Shown piece by piece: positions 8,422 through 15,406 of a stretch of DNA of 26,290 nucleotides. The DNA is from Bordetella parapertussis (GTDB lineage Bacteria > Pseudomonadota > Gammaproteobacteria > Burkholderiales > Burkholderiaceae_C): contig CAMCTC010000068.1 in NCBI GenBank assembly GCA_945878355.1, positions 1 through 26,290 of the forward strand, read 5' to 3'. How positions within the stretch are numbered: the stretch's first letter is position 1; every line of letters starts with the position of its first letter. Under the pieces are notes generated by a model. The model was not told the DNA's origin. It saw only the letters and a list, made by a program, of their open reading frames with translations, and searched no databases. Both the position numbers and the translations under genes were made by a program.

Positions 8422-8448
8422 GCGTCTTAAGCGTCTTAAGCGTCTTGA
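8422..8448 (-). promoter_or_regulatory. Three tandem 9-bp repeats, probable response-regulator operator
   Basis: The plus strand reads GCGTCTTAA at 8422-8430 and 8431-8439 and GCGTCTTGA at 8440-8448. The repeated CTTAAG core resembles half-sites bound by PmrA/QseB-type regulators, although the 9-bp period is shorter than their usual 10-11 bp. The repeats end 42 bp upstream of the SHP start, in an operon that encodes an OmpR-type regulator. Confidence 0.5.
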
Positions 8449-8463
8449 TTGGCGCCAGCGGCG

Positions 8464-8494
8464 GCGGCACTCGCTACCCGCGGCACTCGCTACC
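8464..8494. repeat. Perfect 15-bp direct repeat upstream of aroQ
   Basis: GCGGCACTCGCTACC occurs at 8464-8478 and again at 8480-8494, with one base between. It lies in the divergent shp/aroQ spacer, 35 bp before the aroQ start. Function unknown; it may be simple slippage. Confidence 0.8.
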
Positions 8495-8528
8495 ATCAGG
8501 CACCTTACGTGACCGAAAGCAACGCCCC

Positions 8529-8987
8529 ATGAAGATCCTTGTCCTCAATGGCCCGAACCTGAACCTGTTGGGCTTGCGCGAGCCGGCCGTGTACGGACAC
8601 GCCACGCTGGCCGACGTCGAGGCACTGTGCCGTGCCACGGCGGCCAAGCAGGGCGCCGACGTCGAATGCCGACAGAGCAACCATGAAGGGGTGTTGGTCG
8701 ACTGGATCCAGGAAGCTGGCGTGCAACACCGGGCTGGCCAACTCGCGGGCGTGGTCTTCAACGCCGGGGCCTATACCCACACCAGTGTTGCGCTGCACGA
8801 CGCGATCAAGGGCAGCGCAGTGCCGGTGATCGAGGTGCATATCAGCAACGTTCACGCCCGAGAGGCCTTCCGCCACCACTCTTATCTGTCACCTGCAGCG
8901 GCAGGCATCGTGGTGGGTTTCGGGATCGACGGTTATGCGTTGGCGATCGACGGCCTGCTGCGCAAGGCGCACCAAGCGAACGCCTAG
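8529..8987 (+). CDS. aroQ: Type II 3-dehydroquinate dehydratase
   Basis: A 152-residue enzyme, normal family length, that converts 3-dehydroquinate to 3-dehydroshikimate in the shikimate pathway. Signature parts are all present: [17 protein letters not shown] at the N-terminus with catalytic Tyr22 and the flexible-loop arginine, QSNHEG in the middle, [16 protein letters not shown], and the substrate-binding [17 protein letters not shown] followed by GFGIDGY. The start at 8529 gives the family's usual N-terminus. It is alone on the plus strand, divergent from the SHP operon and convergent with the PfkB kinase gene. In many proteobacteria aroQ directly precedes accB; here accB is about 5 kb away on the opposite strand. 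Confidence 0.97.
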   Translation: MKILVLNGPNLNLLGLREPAVYGHATLADVEALCRATAAKQGADVECRQSNHEGVLVDWIQEAGVQHRAGQLAGVVFNAGAYTHTSVALHDAIKGSAVPVIEVHISNVHAREAFRHHSYLSPAAAGIVVGFGIDGYALAIDGLLRKAHQANA

Positions 8988-8988
8988 T

Positions 8989-9004
8989 CGAGCAGCTGTG
9001 CTCG
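8989..9004 (+). terminator. Hairpin directly after aroQ
   Basis: CGAGCA, loop GCTG, TGCTCG: a perfect 6-bp stem starting two bases after the aroQ stop, followed by the 10-bp palindrome GCGAATTCGC at 9005-9014. There is no T tract, so factor-independent termination is uncertain. Confidence 0.35.
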
Positions 9005-9020
9005 GCGAATTCGCGCCGGC

Positions 9021-9150
9021 GTAGGCGGCAGTCCCCGCGTAGGCAGGCCCCGCCGTCCGGCTCAGGCTTGCAGCCCGCGCGACGCGAGACGCGTCGCCCC
9101 TGAGCAGGCGACCGGCCCTGCGCAGGCAGGCCCCGTCGTCCGGCTCAGGC
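9021..9150. repeat. Two 47-bp direct repeats 83 bp apart in the aroQ/kinase spacer
   Basis: Copy one is 9021-9067 and copy two 9104-9150. By eye they match at 40 of 47 positions, and the last 27 bases (9041-9067 and 9124-9150) differ at one position only. The second copy covers the stop codon and last codon of the kinase gene. The strong hairpin at 9079-9097 lies between the copies. Confidence 0.8.
9079..9097. terminator. GC-rich hairpin between convergent aroQ and kinase genes
   Basis: GCGACGCG, loop AGA, CGCGTCGC: a perfect 8-bp GC-rich stem symmetric for both strands. Placed between two converging genes it could serve as a bidirectional terminator, though neither side has a run of T. Confidence 0.45.
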
Positions 9151-10059
9151 CGCCGCCACCAACGCGGCCGGGATGCGGTGGTTTTGCCCGCCGCGCTGGG
9201 CGATCTTGATCGCGCCGACCTGGTTGCCCAGCGCCATGCAGCGCGCCAGCGTCCAGCCCAGCGACAGCCCATGCAGCAGCGCGCCGCGCAAGGCGTCGCC
9301 GCAGCCGGTGGGGTCCAGCACTTCGGTGGCTGCGACACCCGGCACATGGGTGCGCTGACCGTCTTGCCACAGCTCGCAGCCGTCGTGCGCCAGCGTGACG
9401 ATCACGCCGCGCAGGTTGGCCTGGCGCGACAGCGCTTCCAGCGTGGTGTCCATGCGCTCGCACAGCATCCGCGCCTCGTAGTCGTTGACGGCGACCCAGC
9501 TGGCCTGGGTCGTGAAGCGGCGCAGCTCGTCGCCGTCGAACATCGGCAGACCCTGTCCTGGGTCGAAGACGAAGGGGATCTTGGCCGCTGCCAGTTGCGC
9601 CGCATGGTCGATCATCGCGTCGCGACCATCGGGCGCGATGATCGCCAGCACGATGTCGCCGCGCTCGGTCGGCACGGCGGTGGCATGGGCTTGCTGCATC
9701 GCGCCGGGGTGGAAGGCGGTGATCTGGTTGTTGTCCTGGTCGGTGATGATGATGGCTTGCGCGGTGTAGGCCTCGGCGTCCTGGCGCACCAGCGAGGTGT
9801 CCAGGCCCCAGCTCTTGAGCCGCTGCATGTATTCGCCGCCATCGCTGCCCAGCGCGGCCATCACCAGCGGCGCGCCGCCCAGCAGCTGCAGTGTGTACGC
9901 GATGTTGCCGGCACAGCCGCCGAACTCGCGCCGCAGCGTGGGCACCAGGAACGAGACGTTGAGGATGTGCACCTGCTCGGGCAGGATTTGCTGCGCGAAG
10001 CGGCCAGGAAAGTTGGTGATGGTGTCAAAGGCGAGCGAGCCGCAGATCAGGACTGACAT
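9145..10059 (-). CDS. PfkB/ribokinase-family kinase (carbohydrate or adenosine kinase-like)
   Basis: A 304-residue cytoplasmic kinase of the ribokinase fold. It shows the N-terminal GSLAFDTI with substrate-binding D12, the GGCAGN motif (residues 47-52) corresponding to PfkB signature 1, and DPTGCGDALRGALL near 249-262 corresponding to signature 2, with anion hole and catalytic base D255. ATP would phosphorylate a hydroxymethyl group of a sugar or nucleoside. Overall look and length resemble the bacterial adenosine-kinase-like group found in betaproteobacteria, but the substrate cannot be settled from motifs. It is the last gene of the accB-accC-prmA-DUF3426 series, 50 bp after the DUF3426 gene. 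Its final codon lies inside a spacer repeat. Confidence 0.88.
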   Translation of the reverse strand: MSVLICGSLAFDTITNFPGRFAQQILPEQVHILNVSFLVPTLRREFGGCAGNIAYTLQLLGGAPLVMAALGSDGGEYMQRLKSWGLDTSLVRQDAEAYTAQAIIITDQDNNQITAFHPGAMQQAHATAVPTERGDIVLAIIAPDGRDAMIDHAAQLAAAKIPFVFDPGQGLPMFDGDELRRFTTQASWVAVNDYEARMLCERMDTTLEALSRQANLRGVIVTLAHDGCELWQDGQRTHVPGVAATEVLDPTGCGDALRGALLHGLSLGWTLARCMALGNQVGAIKIAQRGGQNHRIPAALVAAA

Positions 10060-10109
10060 GGTGGTGGGGGTCTTTGGAGTGAGGGCGATGGGCAGCCGCA
10101 GGCGCGGCC

Positions 10110-11099
10110 TCAGGGATAGAACAGCTCGACGGTATAGCCTTCGACGCGCCGCTCGCCGGTGGACATCAAGACCTTGAGCGGCAGTTCCTCACCGGCTTGC
10201 AGCACAGGCTGCGTCGCGCCGAGATCGGACAGCTGCAGCACACGTCGCGCCAGCAACTGCCCTTGGCCGCCGTTGAGCGTGAGGTCTAGCGCAGGGATCT
10301 TCACGGCGGTGTCGGCGCGGTTTTGCAGCACCAGTTGCAGTCGGTACAGCGTTGAGCCTTCAACACGGGTCAAGCCTGAACTCGCGACCGCCAGTGTTTC
10401 GATGCGGCGCAGTGGGTGCACTTGGCAGCCGGCCAGCTCGCACAGCCCGCGCAGCGTGGGCTCGGTGCTCGGCAGGTGTGCGGCCAAGGTGTCGCGCCAG
10501 ACCAGCGCGAGTTGCGTCAGCAATGTCAGCGCCAGCAACAGCACTGCTGCGCCAAGCGCGCTGCGCACGGCGGGTCTTTGCCAGCGCGCCGAGCGGTCGG
10601 CGGCTTTCAGGAACGAGGGCAGTTCTGATGCCGGCGCGGACTTTGCCGCAGGTGCAGGGCTGGCCTGTCGATCCTGTCGATCCTGGCGCGGCTGGCGCGG
10701 CTGGCCGGGTCGCTCGCGCAAGTCCTCGTCGTTCGACGGCGACGATGGCGCGCGCAGCAAGCCGGGTCTGACATCCGGAAGGTCGAAGCGCGGTTCTTGG
10801 CGCTGCGGGTGCAAGCCCGGTCGGCGCGCTGGCGTTGCAGCCATCCTGGGCCTTGCGGCGGCTTCATCGGACGGGCCAGTCCAATCGGTGATCGACGGCT
10901 CTTCGCCCCTCGGTCTGGCAGACTGCGCGAAGCCTGGCAGCCGAACCGACAGACCGCTGTCGATGTCGAACAGCAGGCCGGCGGCGCTGAACATGCTGTT
11001 GCAGCGGCCACATCGCACCCAGCCTTCGGAAACCTTGAGCTGGTCGGGCACGACGCGAAACACCGTGCCGCAGGCTGGACAGCGTGTGGCCAGGCTCAT
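10110..11099 (-). CDS. Zinc-ribbon membrane protein, DUF3426 family
   Basis: A 329-residue protein of unknown role. An MJ0042-type zinc ribbon at the N-terminus (C7, C10, C30, C33) is followed by a long disordered, Arg/Gln/Pro-rich linker (about 55-175, including PRQPRQDRQDRQ from short DNA repeats), one transmembrane helix (about 180-201), and a C-terminal periplasmic DUF3426 domain (about 215-329). This architecture is typical of betaproteobacterial genes next to prmA. The topology places the zinc ribbon in the cytoplasm. It is 39 bp downstream of prmA and probably in the same transcript. Confidence 0.88.
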   Translation of the reverse strand: MSLATRCPACGTVFRVVPDQLKVSEGWVRCGRCNSMFSAAGLLFDIDSGLSVRLPGFAQSARPRGEEPSITDWTGPSDEAAARPRMAATPARRPGLHPQRQEPRFDLPDVRPGLLRAPSSPSNDEDLRERPGQPRQPRQDRQDRQASPAPAAKSAPASELPSFLKAADRSARWQRPAVRSALGAAVLLLALTLLTQLALVWRDTLAAHLPSTEPTLRGLCELAGCQVHPLRRIETLAVASSGLTRVEGSTLYRLQLVLQNRADTAVKIPALDLTLNGGQGQLLARRVLQLSDLGATQPVLQAGEELPLKVLMSTGERRVEGYTVELFYP

Positions 11100-11138
11100 C
11101 GGAGGAAGATAGTCGTCATGAGCTTGCGGCGCGAAGGC

Positions 11139-12041
11139 TCAGGCCGGGCGTCTGGCGGTCATCAGGATCCAGCCATCCTCGCTGTCGCTGACCTCGAGCG
11201 CGAGCCAGGGCGCGTAGGCGGCTTTCAGCTCATCGGCCTGACGTGCCAGGATGCCTGCCAGCACCAGGTGCCCGTCGCGCGCCACATGGCCGGCCAGCAG
11301 CGGCGCCAACAACTTGAGCGGCGTGGCCAGGATGTTGGCCAGCACCAGCGGGTAAGTGCCGGCAGCGAGCTCGGGCAGGCCGGCTTGCAGCGTCACCTGG
11401 TTGGCCTGGGCATTGGCGATCGTGGACTGGACCGCGGCCATGTCGATGTCGACCGCGGTGATGCCGCGAGCGCCGTGCAGCGCGCAGCCGATCGCCAGAA
11501 TGCCGGAGCCGCAACCGTAGTCCAGCACCCGCTCCCAGCGCGGCGCCAGCGTCGGGGCTTGGTGGGCGATCCAGCGCAGGCACATCCTGGTGGTTGGATG
11601 GGTGCCCGTGCCGAAAGCCAGCCCCGGGTCCAGTCGGATCACCGTCTGCGCTGCCGCCGGCGCTTCGTGCCAGCTCGGCACGATCCAGAAGCTCGGCGTG
11701 ACCTCGACCGGCGCGAATTGTGACTGGGTCAGCCGCACCCAATCCTGGTCGGCCACTTCGCGCAGGGCCAGCACGGACATGTCCGCTGCCCAGTCCTGCG
11801 CCAGCAGCAAGGTGGCGGCTTCGGTGGCCTCGGCTTCGCTGGCGAACAGCGCGGTCACATCCGAGCGCTGCCAGCCTTCGCGTGGCACGGGCATGCCGGG
11901 CTCGCCGAACAGCGCCTGTTCAGCATCGGTGCCGGCGTCGGCATCGGCCACCGAGACGCTGAGCGCTTCGAGCTCGTCGACCAGTGCTTCGGACACCGCT
12001 TCGACCAGCGATGCCGGCAATCTCAGCACCAGCTCATGCAT
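11139..12041 (-). CDS. prmA: Ribosomal protein L11 methyltransferase
   Basis: A 300-residue cytoplasmic SAM-dependent methyltransferase that trimethylates ribosomal protein L11. The N-terminal substrate-binding domain (1-125) is followed by LDPGLAFGTGTHPTT (137-151), the SAM-binding LDYGCGSGILAIGC (173-186), VDID (197-200) and NILATPL (236-242), all diagnostic of PrmA. The start at 12041 (MHELVLRL) is chosen by family alignment; the frame continues 24 codons upstream into the accC end without family resemblance. It lies 10 bp after accC and is likely translated from the same message. Confidence 0.95.
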   Translation of the reverse strand: MHELVLRLPASLVEAVSEALVDELEALSVSVADADAGTDAEQALFGEPGMPVPREGWQRSDVTALFASEAEATEAATLLLAQDWAADMSVLALREVADQDWVRLTQSQFAPVEVTPSFWIVPSWHEAPAAAQTVIRLDPGLAFGTGTHPTTRMCLRWIAHQAPTLAPRWERVLDYGCGSGILAIGCALHGARGITAVDIDMAAVQSTIANAQANQVTLQAGLPELAAGTYPLVLANILATPLKLLAPLLAGHVARDGHLVLAGILARQADELKAAYAPWLALEVSDSEDGWILMTARRPA

Positions 12042-12051
12042 GGCCGTCGGA

Positions 12052-13401
12052 CTAGCGTTTGCGGTGCTCAAGCCAGCCTTCCAGGTAATGGATGCTGGTG
12101 CCGCCGGCGACAAACTTGGCGTCGACCATCAACTCGCGGTGCAGCGCGGTATTGGTCTGTATGCCTTCGATCACGGTTTCCGACAGTGCGATGCGCATGC
12201 GCGCCAGCGCCTGTTCGCGCGTGTCACCGTGCGTGATCAGCTTGCCGATCATCGAGTCGTAGTTCGGCGGCACGACGTAGTTGCTGTACGCGTGCGAATC
12301 GACCCGAACGCCAGGCCCGCCCGGTGCATGCCAGGTCGTGATTCGGCCTGGCGAGGGGGTGAACTTGTAGGGGTCCTCGGCGTTGATCCGGCACTCGATG
12401 GCATGGCCGCGCAGCTGAATCTGGCGCTGCGTGAACGGCAGTTTTTCGCCTGCTGCCACGCGGATTTGCATCTGCACGATGTCGATGCCGGTGACCATCT
12501 CGGTCACCGGGTGTTCGACCTGGACCCTGGTGTTCATCTCGATGAAATAGAACTCGCCGTCTTCGAACAGGAATTCGAAGGTGCCGGCGCCGCGGTAGCC
12601 TATCTTCTTGCAGGCCGCGACGCAGCGGTCGCCGATCTTCTCGATGGCCCGCCGGGGGATGCCGGGCGCAGGCGCTTCCTCGATGATCTTCTGGTGGCGA
12701 CGCTGCATCGAGCAGTCGCGCTCGCCCAGCCACACCGCGTTGCGGTGCGAGTCGGCCATGATCTGGATCTCGATGTGGCGCGGATTCTGGAGAAACTTCT
12801 CCATGTAGACGGCCGGGTTGCCGAAGGCTGCACCGGCCTCGCTGCGCGTGGTGGCCACAGCATTGAGCAGCGCGGCTTCGGTGTGCACCACCCGCATGCC
12901 ACGGCCGCCGCCGCCGCCCGATGCCTTGATGATCACCGGGTAGCCGATCGAACGTGCGGCCTGCACGGTGGCCTTGGGGTCGTCGTTGAGTGCGCCTTCC
13001 GAGCCCGGCACGCAGGGCACGCCAGACTTGATCATCGCTTGCTTGGCCGACACCTTGTCGCCCATCACGCGTATCGATTCAGGTGTCGGGCCGATGAAGG
13101 TGAAGCCGCTTTTTTCCACCCTTTCGGCGAAGTCGGCGTTCTCGGACAGGAAGCCGTAGCCCGGGTGGATCGCTTCGGCGTCGGTCACCTCAGCGGTGGC
13201 GATGATCGCCGGCATGTTGAGGTAGCTCAGCGACGAAGCAGCCGGGCCGATGCAGACCGCTTCGTCGGCGAGCTTGACGTACTTGGCTTCGCGGTCGGCT
13301 TCGGAATACACCACGACCGTCTTGATGCCCATCTCGCGGCAAGCGCGCTGGATTCTCAGCGCGATCTCTCCGCGATTGGCGATCAGGATTTTCTTGAACA
13401 T
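12052..13401 (-). CDS. accC: Acetyl-CoA carboxylase biotin carboxylase subunit
   Basis: A 449-residue enzyme, same length as the E. coli protein. It carboxylates the biotin on AccB using ATP and bicarbonate, the first half-reaction of malonyl-CoA formation for fatty-acid synthesis. The start [15 protein letters not shown]116 in MGDK, K159, the glycine-rich ATP loop GGGGGRGM (162-169) and the metal/biotin-site stretch [16 protein letters not shown] are intact. It follows accB by 65 bp and precedes prmA by 10 bp. An open frame of about 690 codons on the opposite strand is only its shadow. Confidence 0.98.
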   Translation of the reverse strand: MFKKILIANRGEIALRIQRACREMGIKTVVVYSEADREAKYVKLADEAVCIGPAASSLSYLNMPAIIATAEVTDAEAIHPGYGFLSENADFAERVEKSGFTFIGPTPESIRVMGDKVSAKQAMIKSGVPCVPGSEGALNDDPKATVQAARSIGYPVIIKASGGGGGRGMRVVHTEAALLNAVATTRSEAGAAFGNPAVYMEKFLQNPRHIEIQIMADSHRNAVWLGERDCSMQRRHQKIIEEAPAPGIPRRAIEKIGDRCVAACKKIGYRGAGTFEFLFEDGEFYFIEMNTRVQVEHPVTEMVTGIDIVQMQIRVAAGEKLPFTQRQIQLRGHAIECRINAEDPYKFTPSPGRITTWHAPGGPGVRVDSHAYSNYVVPPNYDSMIGKLITHGDTREQALARMRIALSETVIEGIQTNTALHRELMVDAKFVAGGTSIHYLEGWLEHRKR

Positions 13402-13466
13402 GGGTCGCTCGGCTCAATCGCCCGGCACGCTGCGCGTGTCGGGCATGTGGGTGGCTGCTGCCGGCA

Positions 13467-13919
13467 TCATTCGACGATGAACAGCGGCTGGCCAAACTCG
13501 ACCGCCTGGCCATTCTCGACCAGCACCTTGATCACGGTGCCGCTCTTGTCGGCCTCGATCTCGTTCATGATTTTCATCGCTTCGATGATGCAGATCGACT
13601 CGCCTTCAATGATCGACTGGCCCAGATCGGCCAGGGGCTTGGCGCCTGGGCTGCTGGCGCGGTAGAAGGTTCCCACCATCGGTGACTTGACGACATGCCC
13701 GGTTTCAACGATTTCAGGCACCACGGCCGGCGCGGCGGGGGTCGCCGCCATGGGATAGGTCCCGGCAGCGGGCGCTGCGGCCATCATCATCATCGGCTGG
13801 GCGTTGGCAGCGCCGGCCTTGACGATCCGAACCTTGCCTTCGGCTTCGGTGATTTCGAGCTCTGAAATATTCGATTCCGACACCAGGTCTATCAATGTCT
13901 TTAGTTTGCGCAGGTCCAT
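13467..13919 (-). CDS. accB: Acetyl-CoA carboxylase biotin carboxyl carrier protein
   Basis: A 150-residue carrier with the N-terminal helix [13 protein letters not shown], an Ala/Pro/Met-rich flexible linker (about 36-68) and the C-terminal biotinyl domain with EAMKIMNE, where K116 is biotinylated by BirA. The carried biotin moves between AccC and the AccAD carboxyltransferase. AAGGAG lies eight bases before the start. It is the first gene of the accB-accC-prmA series and has a 287-bp spacer upstream, which probably holds its promoter. That spacer sits where related genomes usually have aroQ. Confidence 0.97.
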   Translation of the reverse strand: MDLRKLKTLIDLVSESNISELEITEAEGKVRIVKAGAANAQPMMMMAAAPAAGTYPMAATPAAPAVVPEIVETGHVVKSPMVGTFYRASSPGAKPLADLGQSIIEGESICIIEAMKIMNEIEADKSGTVIKVLVENGQAVEFGQPLFIVE

Positions 13920-13927
13920 GTGATGAA

Positions 13928-13933
13928 CTCCTT
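13928..13933 (-). promoter_or_regulatory. Ribosome binding site of accB
   Basis: AAGGAG on the minus strand, eight bases before the ATG at 13919. Confidence 0.75.
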
Positions 13934-14105
13934 TGGGCTGGGCGTTGAAGCCGGAGGCGTCTGTCGCACCGATGCGATGTTTTTGCGGTGAGCAGGCGCC
14001 GCTGAATGCTGGTCCGCGATCAATTGCAGTCTTCAGGCGGTAATTGCGTTGAATTGTGTCACAGCCTGCAACTGAGTTAGCGGGGTTCTGGGGGTGTCAC
14101 TTTTA

Positions 14106-14138
14106 CTGATGATCGACATTTTTGCGCCGAATCATCAG
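14106..14138. repeat. Inverted repeat upstream of accB
   Basis: CTGATGAT (14106-14113) and ATCATCAG (14131-14138) are exact reverse complements separated by 17 bases. It may be an operator or a weak hairpin after tlpA; about 190 bp upstream of the accB start. Confidence 0.55.
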
Positions 14139-14206
14139 ATTTTCTATGGTTTTGAGGGCTTTTGATGCTTGGCGCATCAACCCGTCGGACTGGCGTTGGC
14201 GCTGAT

Positions 14207-14758
14207 TCAGGATTTGCCTGCCCAGCCCGCCAATTGCTTGAAGTCGGTTTCGCCCATCTTGCGCTGCATCAGCTTGCCCTGCGCATCGACCATCACCGTG
14301 AACGGCAAGCCGCCCTGCGTGTTGCCCAGCTTGCGGACCAGTTCGGTACCGTCCAGCCCGGCCAGCCCGATTGCAAATCCGACCTTGACGCGGCCCAGAA
14401 ACTCGCGGACGGGCGTCGGGCTGTCGATCGCCAGACCCAGCACCTGCCAGCCTCGCGGGCCGAATTCACGGTGGAAGAGGTCGATCTCGGGCATCTCGCG
14501 AATGCAGGGTGCACACCAGGTGGCCCAGAAGTTGATCAGCAGCGGCTTGCCGCGAAAGTCGGCCAGCACCAGCTCGCCACCCTCGGGTCGGTCCAGGCGC
14601 AGCGCCCACAGCGCGGCCAGGCTGTCGGCGTCAGACCCCTGCGCCTGCGGCGCAGGTCGCTGCAGCCACCATCCCAGGCCAGCCCCTGACACCCCCGCGC
14701 CCATTGCAACCATCAGTTGGCGGCGCCTCGTGCGCTTGGGCTGCGTTTCGTCGCTCAT
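14207..14758 (-). CDS. TlpA/ResA-like thioredoxin-fold protein
   Basis: A 183-residue exported redox protein. The N-terminus (TRRRQLMVAMGAGVSGAG) has a basic stretch and a hydrophobic segment, so it is a membrane anchor or possibly a twin-arginine-type signal. The thioredoxin domain has FWATWCAPCIREMP with the CxxC pair C82/C85, followed by the helix and strand pattern of the AhpC-TSA/Redoxin group and the cis-proline in GLPFTVMVD. TlpA/ResA-like proteins reduce disulfides on periplasmic proteins, often for cytochrome c maturation; that would suit a cell with several c-type cytochromes, but the partner is not shown. Its ATG overlaps the preceding stop by 4 bp. Confidence 0.9.
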   Translation of the reverse strand: MSDETQPKRTRRRQLMVAMGAGVSGAGLGWWLQRPAPQAQGSDADSLAALWALRLDRPEGGELVLADFRGKPLLINFWATWCAPCIREMPEIDLFHREFGPRGWQVLGLAIDSPTPVREFLGRVKVGFAIGLAGLDGTELVRKLGNTQGGLPFTVMVDAQGKLMQRKMGETDFKQLAGWAGKS

Positions 14759-15363
14759 GCGTGCTCACTCTCTTGGTCGATCAAACGACGCAGCGCAACG
14801 GCATCGCCGCGCCAACTGCGGCCGTGGGCATCGGGCTTGAGGGCGCCGCGCAGGTCGTCGTGGCCCAGGATGTTGAGGAAAAGCGTCACGGTCTCGCCCA
14901 GCGTCTGGCTGTGCGAAGCGATGCTCAGCAGGTCGATAGGCTGACCTCTTGGACCAGGGCGGCTGCCGACGTCGTAGTCGACGCCGTGGTTGATCAACGC
15001 GATCTCGGCCGACTTAGCGTCGTCGCAATACAGGTCGAGATGGATCGCAGACAGCCGGGTCGCGGTGCCCCGCCACACCGCGCCGGTCAGATGAGGGCGG
15101 AACTCGACCAGCCTGTCCATCCACTGCAGTGCCAGCGCGCGCAACGCGTCGAGCTCGCCGGGTTGGGTGTCAGCGCAGAACAGCGCCAGGTACTCGCGCA
15201 CCTCGTCTTCGACCTGTTCGTTGCTCGGCAGCGCGCTGAGTCTGCCGCCGTGGCGACCCAGCGTGCGCAAGGCCTTGCGCTTGGCGCCGGCGTATTCCAT
15301 GCCTTCGTCGACCACCAGCCTGGCAGCCGTCGAGGCGAGTTCTTGGTTCAGGGTTTGATCCAT
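14755..15363 (-). CDS. Unrecognised 202-aa protein, weakly nucleotidyltransferase-like
   Basis: Family not recognised with certainty. The protein is soluble, with no signal peptide or membrane segment. The N-terminal half is helical and charged (EYAGAKRKALRTLG near 23-36). In the middle RGTATRLSAIHLDLYCDD (98-115) resembles the GS-x-R...SDIDL pattern of minimal nucleotidyltransferases, but the first metal-binding aspartate would be replaced by His108, so any such relation is distant or degenerate. The start at 15363 is chosen because the upstream in-frame part overlaps mtgA and has no family character. Its stop overlaps the tlpA start by 4 bp, so the two are probably translated together. Confidence 0.8.
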   Translation of the reverse strand: MDQTLNQELASTAARLVVDEGMEYAGAKRKALRTLGRHGGRLSALPSNEQVEDEVREYLALFCADTQPGELDALRALALQWMDRLVEFRPHLTGAVWRGTATRLSAIHLDLYCDDAKSAEIALINHGVDYDVGSRPGPRGQPIDLLSIASHSQTLGETVTLFLNILGHDDLRGALKPDAHGRSWRGDAVALRRLIDQESEHA

Positions 15364-15372
15364 GTGGGTGTC

Positions 15373-15378
15373 ATTGTA
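15373..15378 (-). promoter_or_regulatory. Possible -10 element before the 202-aa gene
   Basis: The minus strand reads TTTTTCTACAATGA; TACAAT is a good -10 hexamer. No matching -35 is evident. It lies so close to the start codon at 15363 that a transcript from it would be almost leaderless, and the gene also lacks a Shine-Dalgarno site. Confidence 0.3.
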
Positions 15379-15406
15379 GAAAAACCCGTCCGGCGGTCTG
15401 GCTTGT

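Larger units (their letters stand above)
13920..14206 (-). promoter_or_regulatory. Intergenic region upstream of accB
   Basis: 287 bp without a gene, visibly richer in A+T than its surroundings between 14030 and 14165. It includes the accB ribosome binding site (13928-13933) and an inverted repeat at 14106-14138. It probably contains the accB promoter and the end of the tlpA transcript, but no convincing -35/-10 pair was found. No remnant of aroQ was recognised. Confidence 0.6.

Noticed and set aside
9021..9150. CRISPR-like array
   Set aside because: Only two imperfect copies exist, the interval is a hairpin rather than a unique spacer, and no cas genes are present.
11590..13665. Open frame of about 690 codons on the plus strand
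   Set aside because: It lies antisense to prmA, accC and accB, whose family motifs are complete. It is a by-product of high GC codon bias and has no recognisable domain.
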